Positions 52,012-60,649 of a stretch of DNA of 63,889 bases are shown in pieces. The first letter of the stretch is position 1; every line of letters starts with the position of its first letter. Origin of the DNA: Oscillospiraceae bacterium (lineage in GTDB: Bacteria; Bacillota; Clostridia; Oscillospirales; Ruminococcaceae); assembly GCA_017521325.1 (NCBI GenBank), contig JAFXCV010000015.1, positions 1 to 63,889 on the forward strand, read 5' to 3'. The notes under the pieces are model-generated. The model ran no database searches. It saw only the letters and a list, made by a program, of their open reading frames with translations, and was not told the DNA's origin. The translations under genes and the position numbers were made by a program.

Positions 52012-53382
52012 ATGACTGAAGATATGACCCGTGGAAAACCGCTTTCACTCATCCTTGGTTTCTGCATACCGATGGTATTCGGAAACATCCTGCAGCAGCT
52101 CTATAATATGGCAGACACCATCATCGTCGGACGCTGCATCAATTCCGACGCACTTGCCGCACTTGGCGCAACGGGCTCTGTCTGCTTTCTGGTCATCGGA
52201 TTTGCAACAGGACTTTGCACGGGACTTTCCATTCCCGTTGCGCAGATGTACGGTGCAGGTGATCTCAAAGCCATGCGGCGCTACATGATTAACGCTGTCT
52301 ACATCAGTGCCATCGTGACTGTACTGCTCACGCTGCTCACAACGACGCTCTGCCGTCCCCTGCTGCAGCTGATGCAGACCCCTGACTCGATCATTGACGA
52401 TGCGTACCGTTATCTGTTTGTGATGTTTGCAGGACTTGCGGCAACGATTCTATATAACCTCCTCGCAGGCTTTCTGCGTGCGATGGGTGACAGCAAAACG
52501 CCGCTTGTATTCCTTGCAATTTCCTCCGTGCTGAACATCGGACTTGACTTTCTGATGATCATGGCATTCGATATGGGGGTGATGGGTGCAGGGCTTGCAA
52601 CCATTATTTCACAGGCGATTTCGGGAATTCTGTGTCTTTACTACATGACAAAGCATTTCGATATTCTCGCTTTTGAGCAGGATGAATTTGCATTCCGCAG
52701 TGATTATTGCAAAAAGCTCTGCTCCATCAGCCTGCCCATGGCATGTCAGTTTTCGATCACCGCTATCGGCTCGATCATCATCCAGTCCGCCGTCAACAGC
52801 TTTGGACCTGCAGTAATTGCAAGCGTGACTGCTGCAACAAAGATCCAGACGATCGTATTTGGTCCCATGGAATCCCTTGGCATTACAATGGCGACCTACT
52901 GCGGACAGAATCTTGGCGCTGGCAGGATCGACCGCATCCGGCAGGGACTGCGGTGCAGCATCAGGGTATGCCTGATCTACACGCTTTTTGCGATTGCTTT
53001 CAGTATTTTTCTCGGAAGATTCCTCGTCTATGGATTCGTTTCCACACAGGAAGCAGATTTTGCGGCAATTCTCGACCACGCATCCTACTATCTGCGTGTC
53101 AACGCTCTTTTCTATCCGACACTTGCCATTCTCTTTGTACTGCGTAATTCCCTGCAGGGAATGGGCTACAGCTTCCTGCCGATGAGTGCAGGCATTCTGG
53201 AGCTTGCGGCAAGAGTATTTTCAGCGTGGGTGCTTGTCAATGCACTCGGCTATCTCGGTGTGTGCCTTGCAAGCCCCGTGGCTTGGATCGCAGCGGATAT
53301 CCTGCTCGTTTCCGCAACATTCTATGCACTGGCAACACTGCCCCGAAAGCTTCCAGAGAGAGTCAATGCAGTAACAACATAA
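52012..53382 (+). CDS. MATE family efflux transporter
   Basis: Cation-coupled export of drugs or metabolites. 456 aa, 12 transmembrane helices in two homologous halves. N-terminal GKPLSLILGFCIPMVFGNILQQLYNMADTIIVGR is the family signature, and the second half repeats it (SISLPMACQFSITAIGSIIIQSAVNSFG). AAGGAGG precedes the ATG at 52012; the in-frame upstream codons belong to the leader. Single gene with its own promoter. Substrate unknown. Confidence 0.93.
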   Translation: MTEDMTRGKPLSLILGFCIPMVFGNILQQLYNMADTIIVGRCINSDALAALGATGSVCFLVIGFATGLCTGLSIPVAQMYGAGDLKAMRRYMINAVYISAIVTVLLTLLTTTLCRPLLQLMQTPDSIIDDAYRYLFVMFAGLAATILYNLLAGFLRAMGDSKTPLVFLAISSVLNIGLDFLMIMAFDMGVMGAGLATIISQAISGILCLYYMTKHFDILAFEQDEFAFRSDYCKKLCSISLPMACQFSITAIGSIIIQSAVNSFGPAVIASVTAATKIQTIVFGPMESLGITMATYCGQNLGAGRIDRIRQGLRCSIRVCLIYTLFAIAFSIFLGRFLVYGFVSTQEADFAAILDHASYYLRVNALFYPTLAILFVLRNSLQGMGYSFLPMSAGILELAARVFSAWVLVNALGYLGVCLASPVAWIAADILLVSATFYALATLPRKLPERVNAVTT

Positions 53383-53383
53383 C

Positions 53384-53627
53384 AAATGCCCCGATTTTCA
53401 TCGGGGCATTTCGGTCTGTCAAAAAAGTCCGTCCAGCCAGTGGGGAGTCACCCTACAACCCCCAGTATATAGCCAAAAAGCAATCCGCAGGAGAGCGGGT
53501 TGAGGGTGCGGTAGCACCCTACCTCTTTCCCCTTCCCCTCTGGGGAGGGGGTTAGGGGGTAGGGCAAATTTAAGCGAAATAATACTTTTTAACAAGCTGA
53601 AATGCCCCGATTTTCATCGGGGCATTT
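53384..53627. repeat. Terminator-flanked G-quadruplex element, copy D (exact 28-bp flanking duplication)
   Basis: A 28-bp hairpin (AAATGCCCCGA...TCGGGGCATTT) occurs twice without a mismatch, at 53384-53411 and 53600-53627. Between is a 188-bp element: left end CGGTCTGTCAAAAAAGTCC, right end CTTTTTAACAAGCTG. It carries G-runs at 53542-53564 (4, 5, 5 and 3 G; loops A, TTA, TA) and hairpins GGGTGCGGTAGCACCC and CCCCTCTGGGG. The hairpin is the shared terminator of the convergent MATE and PL11 genes. This looks like the youngest copy. Confidence 0.8.
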
Positions 53628-53632
53628 TTGTA

Positions 53633-56600
53633 TTATTCGTCGAGAGAATCCAGAATTCCCACAATGAATTTCAGAATCATCAGGGAATCGTTTGCATCAG
53701 GCTTGCCGTTCTTGTCACAGTCCGCATTGCGCTTCTGCTGTTCTTCAAGATTTGCTGCACCGAGCAGTCCCTTGTTGAGAACGATAACATCGAGGATGTC
53801 AACGCCGCCATCAAGATTCACATCGCCATAGACAACCTTCGAATCCGTGGGAGCCTGTGTGGGTGCTTCCGTTGTCGGCTCGGTGGTTGCTTCCGTAGGA
53901 GCCTGTGTCGGAGCTTCTGTAGTAGCTTCCGTCGGCGGCTCTGTAGGAGCTTCTGTCGGAGGCTCTGTAGGCTGTTCTACTTCCTTCTCCACGCCAAATA
54001 CGGTATAGTTCACACAGTAGGAGGACATGCCATTCGTTCCGAGCGTCACCTTCTCGCCTGCCTGAACTTCCTTGGAGTAGAACTGGAAGGACACCTCATT
54101 GCTGCTTGCGGCAGTCATGCTTGTCTGCGTCCAGCCGCTCATCCAGGAAGGCAGGGGCGTTACACGGGTATCCATTGCAATATAGATGGTTGCATCCTTT
54201 GCGGCAACAAAGGTCGCAAGGTCATTGGTATTATACTTTGCATCACAGCCCGTCAGAATGGACTGCGCACCCTCAAGCTCTGCAGGGAGAGAAATATAGG
54301 TGAAATCACGGTCGCCGAAGATACGGTCATTGGTATTGGTTTCCAGATCAATCTGCCAGTACTGCTTGGTATCATCGGTAACATTCAGATCCTCAAAGAG
54401 GCTGCCGCTGATATTCAGACGCCATTTCTGGTCGTTCTCGCCGTTGCTTTCCCACTGAAGAACATTTGCGCCGTCCTCCTTGGAACCGCCATTGACGCCA
54501 AGCACGCTCTGATCGGTCGTTACCTTCGTGCAGATGGTGTAGGAGCCATCACCGTTGCTGACAAACTTGAAAAGCTGTGCATCGCTGCTGGTATTGCTCC
54601 AGATGCCGATATTGGTGCCATTATCGGGCTTTCCGGAATCGAGATCAAGCAGATAGGTCTTGCCGTCGCCGACCTCGGAATAGAGGTAATAGTAACCATC
54701 ACCTGCATCCTCAAACTTCCAGACTCTTGCACCGTCTGTACCCTGCTGTACGTTCGTGCCGTCAGCTGCTGCGGAATCTGCAACTTCCAGATACAGTCCG
54801 CTGTTCACGTTCTTGATGGTGTACAGATAATTGGTGTCGATCTTTGCACCGATCTTGCCGCCGATGGCAACACTGCCGTTGGGGCGGTTCGGGAGATTTG
54901 CATCGGAACCGAGGTAGAAGCTCGTGTTCGGAGGCTGGTTGTAGGAAGTATTCTGTGCTGAAACCTGCATTCTGTACTGTGCGTCATGCATCAGTGTTGT
55001 GATACGATAATCCGTATCGTAAGTGGTTGCGAAGATGCGCAGGGAGTTGCCATCGGCAGCTCTGAGCACCAGTTCTTCACGCCAGTCACCGAAAATATCA
55101 GCGGACAGGCTGGGAGTTGCCTTTGTGGAGTTGCAGGTGAGATAGCCTGTGGTCGTCAGAAGAGCCGAAATCTTGCCGCTTGCATTCATATCGGAAATGG
55201 TTGCCGGTGATGCGTCGCCGCCGTCGAGAATTTCTCTTTCGAGGTCACCATCCCAGTGGATCATGAAGTTCACAGCCGGAACATCTGCTGCAAGAGCATT
55301 TCCTGCGCCGTCAAAAATTCTGCCCATGCCCCAGAATTCGCCGCCCTTATTGCCCGACCAAACGTTACCTGCGGCACAGCGGCCTGTATCCTTGGAGTTA
55401 TCCACATGGAAAATGATATTACCGTTTGCAGCGTCGATCAGAGATACGCCGTAGGGGGGATTCTCGTGGCACATCCACAGCTCCTGACCGGGGCGATCCG
55501 GCAGGAAGTCGCTCAGATGCATCGCATCACCATGACCTCTGCCCGTACACCACAAAACCTTACCATTGTCATCCAGACAAGTGGAACCGAGCACCAGTTC
55601 CTGTCTTCCGTCGCCGTCAACGTCAGCAGGCATGCAGTTGTGGTTGCCGTTGCCGTAGCCTGCGGCGGAGGAATTATAGCCTGTATCAAATGCCCAGCGC
55701 TTGACGAGCTTCTTGTCCACAACGTCATATGCCACGGCTGTCATTCTGGTGTAGTAGCCTCTGACGGAAACCGCACTGGGCTTTACGCCATCAAGGTACA
55801 CAACGGAACCAAGGAAACGGTCGCAGCGGTTGCCGTAATCATCGCCCCAGGTTTTTTTGGAAACCTCTCCTCTGGGATGCTCATAATTGACGGTATGCAG
55901 TGCCGCACCCGTTGCACCATCAAACAATGTATAATACTCAGGACCGGAGAGAATGTAACCACTGCTGTTTCTGTAATTGGCATTCGCATTGCCGATCACC
56001 TTGCCCGTACCATCCACGGTACCATCAGCGGTCTTGCAGGTCATCTCTGCCTTGCCATCCATATCGAAGTCGGCAACGAGGAACTGCGTATAATGTGCAC
56101 CGGCACGGATATTCACGCCCAAGTCGATACGCCAGAGTTTCGTACCGTTAAGCTTGTAGCAGTCGATGTATACCTTATCGGTAACACCGCCCTTGGAGTT
56201 ATCCTGCGAGTTATTGGGATCCCACTTGACAAACAGCTCATACACACCGTCGCCGTCAACGTCGCCGACGGAGCAGTCATTCGGAGAATAAATGCTGCCG
56301 GGTTTATCGAGCTTTACATCAAAATAATTGCCGCCCGATGTGAGATTACAGGTCGCTTCGTTGAGCTTGGAAGTTCCCGAATAGGTTTCCACTTTGTATT
56401 TGCTGGAAGCATTGCCGCCCGCATCAAGAAAGCACGTCGCATCCCCCGGATTTGCGGTGTAAACAAGCGTATCATCTCGATACAGCTTGAAGATCGCAGC
56501 GTCGGGATCGTTTGCCAGAAAGCGCCAGCTGACAAGCATGCCGGAGCCAGTGGAAACTGCACTAATACCTCTGTCGAGTTTTTCCAGATACACGCCGGAC

Positions 56601-56698
56601 GCCGCAGCGGCGTTCTGTGTGTTCTGCGGAGCCATTCCGCTGCAGACCGACAAACCCATCATGCCGGCAAGCAGAACTGCACCAAATTTCTTTTTCAT
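53633..56698 (-). CDS. Secreted rhamnogalacturonan lyase (PL11) with ricin-type CBM and type I dockerin
   Basis: Cleaves the rhamnogalacturonan I backbone of pectin by beta-elimination, outside the cell and probably within a cellulosome. 1021 aa. Signal peptide 1-33; PL11 eight-bladed propeller 35-610 with many DxDxDG calcium loops (VGDVDGDGVYELFVKWD, ADFDMDGKAEM, ADVDGDGRQEL); ricin/CBM13-like trefoil 622-763 (LYTIKNVNSGLYLEV, then QKWRL); an unnamed beta domain 766-903; Thr/Pro/Glu linker 908-952; dockerin 957-1016 with GDVNLDGGVDILDVIVLNKGLLG and DCDKNGKPDANDSLMILKFIVG. Start at 56698 after GAGGTGG. Confidence 0.94.
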   Translation of the reverse strand: MKKKFGAVLLAGMMGLSVCSGMAPQNTQNAAAASGVYLEKLDRGISAVSTGSGMLVSWRFLANDPDAAIFKLYRDDTLVYTANPGDATCFLDAGGNASSKYKVETYSGTSKLNEATCNLTSGGNYFDVKLDKPGSIYSPNDCSVGDVDGDGVYELFVKWDPNNSQDNSKGGVTDKVYIDCYKLNGTKLWRIDLGVNIRAGAHYTQFLVADFDMDGKAEMTCKTADGTVDGTGKVIGNANANYRNSSGYILSGPEYYTLFDGATGAALHTVNYEHPRGEVSKKTWGDDYGNRCDRFLGSVVYLDGVKPSAVSVRGYYTRMTAVAYDVVDKKLVKRWAFDTGYNSSAAGYGNGNHNCMPADVDGDGRQELVLGSTCLDDNGKVLWCTGRGHGDAMHLSDFLPDRPGQELWMCHENPPYGVSLIDAANGNIIFHVDNSKDTGRCAAGNVWSGNKGGEFWGMGRIFDGAGNALAADVPAVNFMIHWDGDLEREILDGGDASPATISDMNASGKISALLTTTGYLTCNSTKATPSLSADIFGDWREELVLRAADGNSLRIFATTYDTDYRITTLMHDAQYRMQVSAQNTSYNQPPNTSFYLGSDANLPNRPNGSVAIGGKIGAKIDTNYLYTIKNVNSGLYLEVADSAAADGTNVQQGTDGARVWKFEDAGDGYYYLYSEVGDGKTYLLDLDSGKPDNGTNIGIWSNTSSDAQLFKFVSNGDGSYTICTKVTTDQSVLGVNGGSKEDGANVLQWESNGENDQKWRLNISGSLFEDLNVTDDTKQYWQIDLETNTNDRIFGDRDFTYISLPAELEGAQSILTGCDAKYNTNDLATFVAAKDATIYIAMDTRVTPLPSWMSGWTQTSMTAASSNEVSFQFYSKEVQAGEKVTLGTNGMSSYCVNYTVFGVEKEVEQPTEPPTEAPTEPPTEATTEAPTQAPTEATTEPTTEAPTQAPTDSKVVYGDVNLDGGVDILDVIVLNKGLLGAANLEEQQKRNADCDKNGKPDANDSLMILKFIVGILDSLDE

Positions 56699-56757
56699 AC
56701 CATTCCACCTCATCATTCTTTGTGTGTGCAAGCTGCACGTTCTTGCTTCATACATAC

Positions 56758-56786
56758 ATTATATATGAAAATTCACAAATTGTCAA
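56758..56786 (-). promoter_or_regulatory. Promoter of the PL11 gene
   Basis: Minus strand: TTGACA (56781-56786), 17 bp, TATAAT (56758-56763); perfect hexamers. Confidence 0.85.
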
Positions 56787-56889
56787 TGAATTTTTGCAAA
56801 CTTGGTGGATTATTTATTCATTTTGGGAAACATCCCAATTTTTATAAAAAAATCCCACCGCAAAATGCGATGGGATCCGCTGTTCGTGA

Positions 56890-57246
56890 TTATTCTTCTG
56901 TATCCTGCGCTTCTGCACCGGAATTGACGCCCTGCACGGGACGGTACTTGTCCATTGCCTCCAGACGATTGAACACAATGTCATAGCCGTTCTTGCTCTG
57001 GTAATTGAGTGAACGGTTCACACGGCTGATGGTCGCTGTACTTGCACCTGTTACATTGACAATATCGCTGTAGACATGATGGTCACGCAGCATCTTTGCA
57101 ACCTGCAGACGCTGGGAGATCGTCTGAAGCTCCAGAACAGTACAAAGATCATCAAAAAATGCACTGCACTCCTCTTTGGTTTCAAGACACAGAATTGCTT
57201 CGTAAAGCTCGTCCAGAGCAGAGGGGTTGAATTTTCCTCGTTTCAT
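56890..57246 (-). CDS. YerC/YecD family TrpR-like regulator
   Basis: 118 aa. TrpR-type helix-turn-helix: LCTVLELQTISQRLQVAKMLRDHHVYSDIVNVTGASTATISRVNRSLNYQSKNGYDIVF. The family is common in Firmicutes; target genes unknown. AGGAA precedes the ATG. A short acidic C-terminal tail. Monocistronic, placed between the two dockerin enzyme genes but with no evidence that it controls them. Confidence 0.92.
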   Translation of the reverse strand: MKRGKFNPSALDELYEAILCLETKEECSAFFDDLCTVLELQTISQRLQVAKMLRDHHVYSDIVNVTGASTATISRVNRSLNYQSKNGYDIVFNRLEAMDKYRPVQGVNSGAEAQDTEE

Positions 57247-57385
57247 ATCAAGAAATTCCTTTCACGCATATTGTTATATATATTTTAACACATTATAGTG
57301 CAAAAGTAAAGTGTTTTTTCAAAAAATTTTTGATTTTTTCTGTAAGACTATACGAAAATGAATTTTTGACAATATACAGTGTTTT

Positions 57386-59098
57386 TTATTTGACCTTAAT
57401 CACACGGATATTGGAGAAGGTAGCATTATAATAATCATTTCCGCCAAGGAAGAATACCAGCTGTGCCTTATCGTCATCCTGTGAAACAGTGAAATTCTGT
57501 TCATAATGCAGCTTCTCGGAAACTGCTTCGATTTTGTCGCTGTAGTATTCTTCTGTCCCACGTACAACGAGGGGGATCTCCACATCAACCGTTGAGGTGT
57601 AGTCGAATTCCAGACGATATTCTGCACCCTTCTGCAAAGGAATATCGGGTATGATCGCTTCAATATCTTCCGGAACATCGCCGCCATCCGACACATTCAG
57701 CCAGAAGGACTTGTCATATTCATTGACATAGGCATAAACATTTGCACCGGAATCGGCATTGTGGGAGGAGGTGTAGACGGAATCCGCAGCTGCATTCAGA
57801 CCGATTTTAGAGGATTCCATGCCGAGTGCCTGACAGATCTGATCTGCAAGCACATAGGCACTGTTCTGCTGTGTTACGGGAGAAGGATGCCAGTCGGAGC
57901 CGATACCATCCGCCATATTCTGCGTAACGGATGCATAGCTCATCACACGCTCGTCCTTGCTGTCCGATTTGTAGGTATCCACCGCCTGTGCAATCAATTC
58001 GTAGATTTCCTCGCCACCCATGGTTCCCACGGTACAGATCATGTATGCATCAGGATTCTTTTCACGGATCATTTCAAGGAATGCGATGTAGCCTTCGACA
58101 AACTCAGGCGAACGGGTTTCAGGCTCCTTGCCGACATAATTGATGTCGTTGGTTCCGAGATTGATGACGACAACATCATTGACGATCTTGGAGAAGTCCC
58201 ATTCCTCGGTATACTGCCAGTTCTTCGTTGTTTTTGTATAGCAGTCAGGGACGAGGGATTCGGAATTCTTGTCACCCGATGAGTAACCCGAAACAATACC
58301 GTGTCCGCTGTAGCAGACCGCACTGTAATCGGCGTCGAGCTGCATTGCTGTAAGATATGCATAGGATTTGGTGAAATTCTCCGTTGTGGTTTTGAACGAC
58401 TCGGAGCTGGAGGCGCCCTCCACGCCGTAGGCGCAGGTAATGGAATCGCCGATAAATTCGATGCAAAGCTCCTTCTTGGCAGTGGGCTTTACGGGAATCG
58501 GGGCCGCAGAAGTTACATCCACGGATTTCACGCCGATTGCGCCATACATCGCCTCCGAGAGCATGATCACCTTGATCGTTGCCGTTCTGTGACTCCCCTT
58601 CTCCCAGAGTGTGATGGTTTCCTGCTTTTCATCCATGGTTTTGTCAATGAGCAGTTCTCCATCGACAAACACCGCATATCTCGGACGGTGATCGGCATCC
58701 GCCTCAATACCTGCATCGCCTGCAAGCTGCACGGAAGCGGAAGTTCCTGAAACAATAAATTCCGCTGCACTGCCACTCTGCACAAGCCACAGGGTATCCT
58801 CAGTTGTAAGATTTCTTCCTGTAATTCTGACATGTTCCTCCGTAGCCGCAAAGGAAGCTTCCCGTTCCTCACCGCTGGGCTGCAGCAGCTGTTTTTTCAG
58901 AATACCGAGGTCAAAGGCGTTGACTGCGCCGTCTTTATTGATATCATCCGCAGCGGCAATTTCACTTCTGCCAAGCAGCGCATCCTGCAGGTGCAGAACA
59001 TCGGAAACAGAATATGCCGCCGCAGTCCCCGACACAAGCAGGAGCGCCGCAGTGCATATGCCAAGCACCGATGTGATTCGATTTTTTACGGTTTTCAT
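57386..59098 (-). CDS. Secreted SGNH (CE2-like) esterase with N-terminal partial dockerin
   Basis: Probably removes acetyl groups from plant polysaccharides. 570 aa. Signal peptide 1-28 (LGICTAALLLVSGTAAA); dockerin-like 29-72, in which only the second repeat keeps its calcium loop (DDINKDGAVNAFDLGILKKQLL) and the first is a bare helix (VSDVLHLQDALLG); a beta jelly-roll 83-198; SGNH domain 209-430 with nucleophile S219 (IGDSIT), GTND 315-318, and D402/H404 (SDWHP); C-terminal beta domain 450-570 like CBM4/9. Jelly-roll plus SGNH is the CE2 layout. Start after GAGGGG at 59098. Confidence 0.88.
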   Translation of the reverse strand: MKTVKNRITSVLGICTAALLLVSGTAAAYSVSDVLHLQDALLGRSEIAAADDINKDGAVNAFDLGILKKQLLQPSGEEREASFAATEEHVRITGRNLTTEDTLWLVQSGSAAEFIVSGTSASVQLAGDAGIEADADHRPRYAVFVDGELLIDKTMDEKQETITLWEKGSHRTATIKVIMLSEAMYGAIGVKSVDVTSAAPIPVKPTAKKELCIEFIGDSITCAYGVEGASSSESFKTTTENFTKSYAYLTAMQLDADYSAVCYSGHGIVSGYSSGDKNSESLVPDCYTKTTKNWQYTEEWDFSKIVNDVVVINLGTNDINYVGKEPETRSPEFVEGYIAFLEMIREKNPDAYMICTVGTMGGEEIYELIAQAVDTYKSDSKDERVMSYASVTQNMADGIGSDWHPSPVTQQNSAYVLADQICQALGMESSKIGLNAAADSVYTSSHNADSGANVYAYVNEYDKSFWLNVSDGGDVPEDIEAIIPDIPLQKGAEYRLEFDYTSTVDVEIPLVVRGTEEYYSDKIEAVSEKLHYEQNFTVSQDDDKAQLVFFLGGNDYYNATFSNIRVIKVK

Positions 59099-59129
59099 AT
59101 AGGTTCCCCTCTCAAAAAATACTACCTGT

Positions 59130-59158
59130 ATTATATCATTTTTTGGAATCTTTTTCAA
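59130..59158 (-). promoter_or_regulatory. Promoter of the dockerin esterase
   Basis: Minus strand: TTGAAA (59153-59158), 17 bp, TATAAT (59130-59135), TGA extended -10. Confidence 0.72.
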
Positions 59159-59263
59159 GCATACATTCCCCCTCTTTTGTGAATATTCAGCCGATAATTC
59201 GTAAAGAATTCTTGACAAGAAAAAGAAACCGAAATCATGCTTTCTTAATTATTCACTTTCCTA

Positions 59264-59292
59264 TTGATTTTCAATGGATTTTTTGTTATAAT
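59264..59292 (+). promoter_or_regulatory. Promoter of the galK operon
   Basis: TTGATT (59264-59269), 17 bp, TATAAT (59287-59292), TGT extended -10. Confidence 0.72.
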
Positions 59293-59356
59293 TTAGATAT
59301 TAGTATCAAAATTTCTACTCTTACAGATACTCCACCTTTTTGAAAGGAGCAGCAGC

Positions 59357-60649
59357 ATGAATCTTTCCGATGCAATAGAATTATTTGAAAGCGGATATTT
59401 CACAGAACGCTTGGCAGTACTCTACGGGACGGACAAGCGAATTTTGGAAAAGCAGAAACAACGCTATCTTTCGGCGATACGATGCTTTTCAGAGCTTTAT
59501 CCCGACAGAGAGGATGTGCATATTTTCTCCGCCCCCGGCAGAACCGAGATCGGCGGCAACCACACCGACCACCAGCACGGCTGTGTGCTGGCGGCGGCAG
59601 TGAATCTGGATGCGATTGCAGTTGTCGCATTCCATCGGGACGGCGTGATTCGTGTGAAATCCGAGGGCTACGATGCCTTCACCGTCAATCTGGGCGATCT
59701 GTCCGTGCAGTCCGACGAAACTGGAACAGCCGCCATCATCCGTGGCATTGCGGCAAAGTTCAGCGGTCTGGGGGCAGAAATCGGCGGATTTGATATGTAC
59801 TGCACCTCAGACGTTCTCAGCGGCAGCGGCATTTCTTCCTCGGCGGCATTTGAAACGCTTATCGGCACGATCATTGACAGCTATTACAATGACAGCAAGG
59901 CAGGTGCAGTCGAGATCGCAAAGATCGGACAGTTTGCAGAGAATGTCTATTTCGGCAAGAAAAGCGGTCTGATGGATCAGATGGTTTCGTCCGTTGGGGG
60001 ACTCGTTTCCATTGATTTCTACGATACGGAAAATCCCGAAATTGAGCCTTTTGACTTCGATTTCGAAGCACACGGCTACTGCCTGTGCATCACAGATACC
60101 AAGGGCAGTCATGCAAATCTCACGGATGATTACGTCGCCATCCGCAGTGAGATGGAAGCGGTTGCCGCCTATTTCGGAAAGCCGTATCTGCGTGAGGTGA
60201 GCGAGATTGCATTCTATGATGCGATCCCGAAACTGCGTGAAACATGCCCCGACCGTGCGATTTTAAGGGCAGCACATTTCTTCTCTGACAACCGCCGTGC
60301 GATGCAGGAAGCGGATGCACTGAAATCCGGAAATCTGGACGAATTTCTCCGGCTCGTGAACGAATCGGGAGAATCCTCCGCACAGCTTTTGCAGAATCTC
60401 TATAGCACATCTAAGCCCTTGCAGCAGGAAATTCCCCTTGCCATTATGATGAGTAAGCGTGTTTTGAACGGCATGGGTGCTGTCAGAGTACATGGCGGCG
60501 GCTTTGCAGGCACGATTCAGGCGTTTGTGCCGCTGGAGCTTGCTGATGCTTACATGACAGAAATGAACCGCATCTTCGGCGAAAATGCTTGTCAGAAGAT
60601 GCGAATCCGTCCTGTGGGCGGTGTGGAACTCACAAAGGAGCAGCTATGA
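59357..60649 (+). CDS. galK: Galactokinase
   Basis: Phosphorylates galactose to galactose 1-phosphate. 430 aa, slightly longer than the usual 390 because of an N-terminal extension of about 40 residues. GHMP motifs: galactose signature GRTEIGGNHTDHQHG (61-75), ATP loop LSGSGISSSAAFE (154-166), C-terminal GGGFAGTIQAFVP. AAAGGAG precedes the ATG. Head of galK-EFR1-galE-membrane protein; galT is not in the window. Confidence 0.95.
   Translation: MNLSDAIELFESGYFTERLAVLYGTDKRILEKQKQRYLSAIRCFSELYPDREDVHIFSAPGRTEIGGNHTDHQHGCVLAAAVNLDAIAVVAFHRDGVIRVKSEGYDAFTVNLGDLSVQSDETGTAAIIRGIAAKFSGLGAEIGGFDMYCTSDVLSGSGISSSAAFETLIGTIIDSYYNDSKAGAVEIAKIGQFAENVYFGKKSGLMDQMVSSVGGLVSIDFYDTENPEIEPFDFDFEAHGYCLCITDTKGSHANLTDDYVAIRSEMEAVAAYFGKPYLREVSEIAFYDAIPKLRETCPDRAILRAAHFFSDNRRAMQEADALKSGNLDEFLRLVNESGESSAQLLQNLYSTSKPLQQEIPLAIMMSKRVLNGMGAVRVHGGGFAGTIQAFVPLELADAYMTEMNRIFGENACQKMRIRPVGGVELTKEQL

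Noticed and set aside
55256..56986. 576-codon plus-strand frame opposite the PL11 lyase
   Set aside because: The minus-strand frame encodes signal peptide, PL11, CBM and dockerin without interruption.
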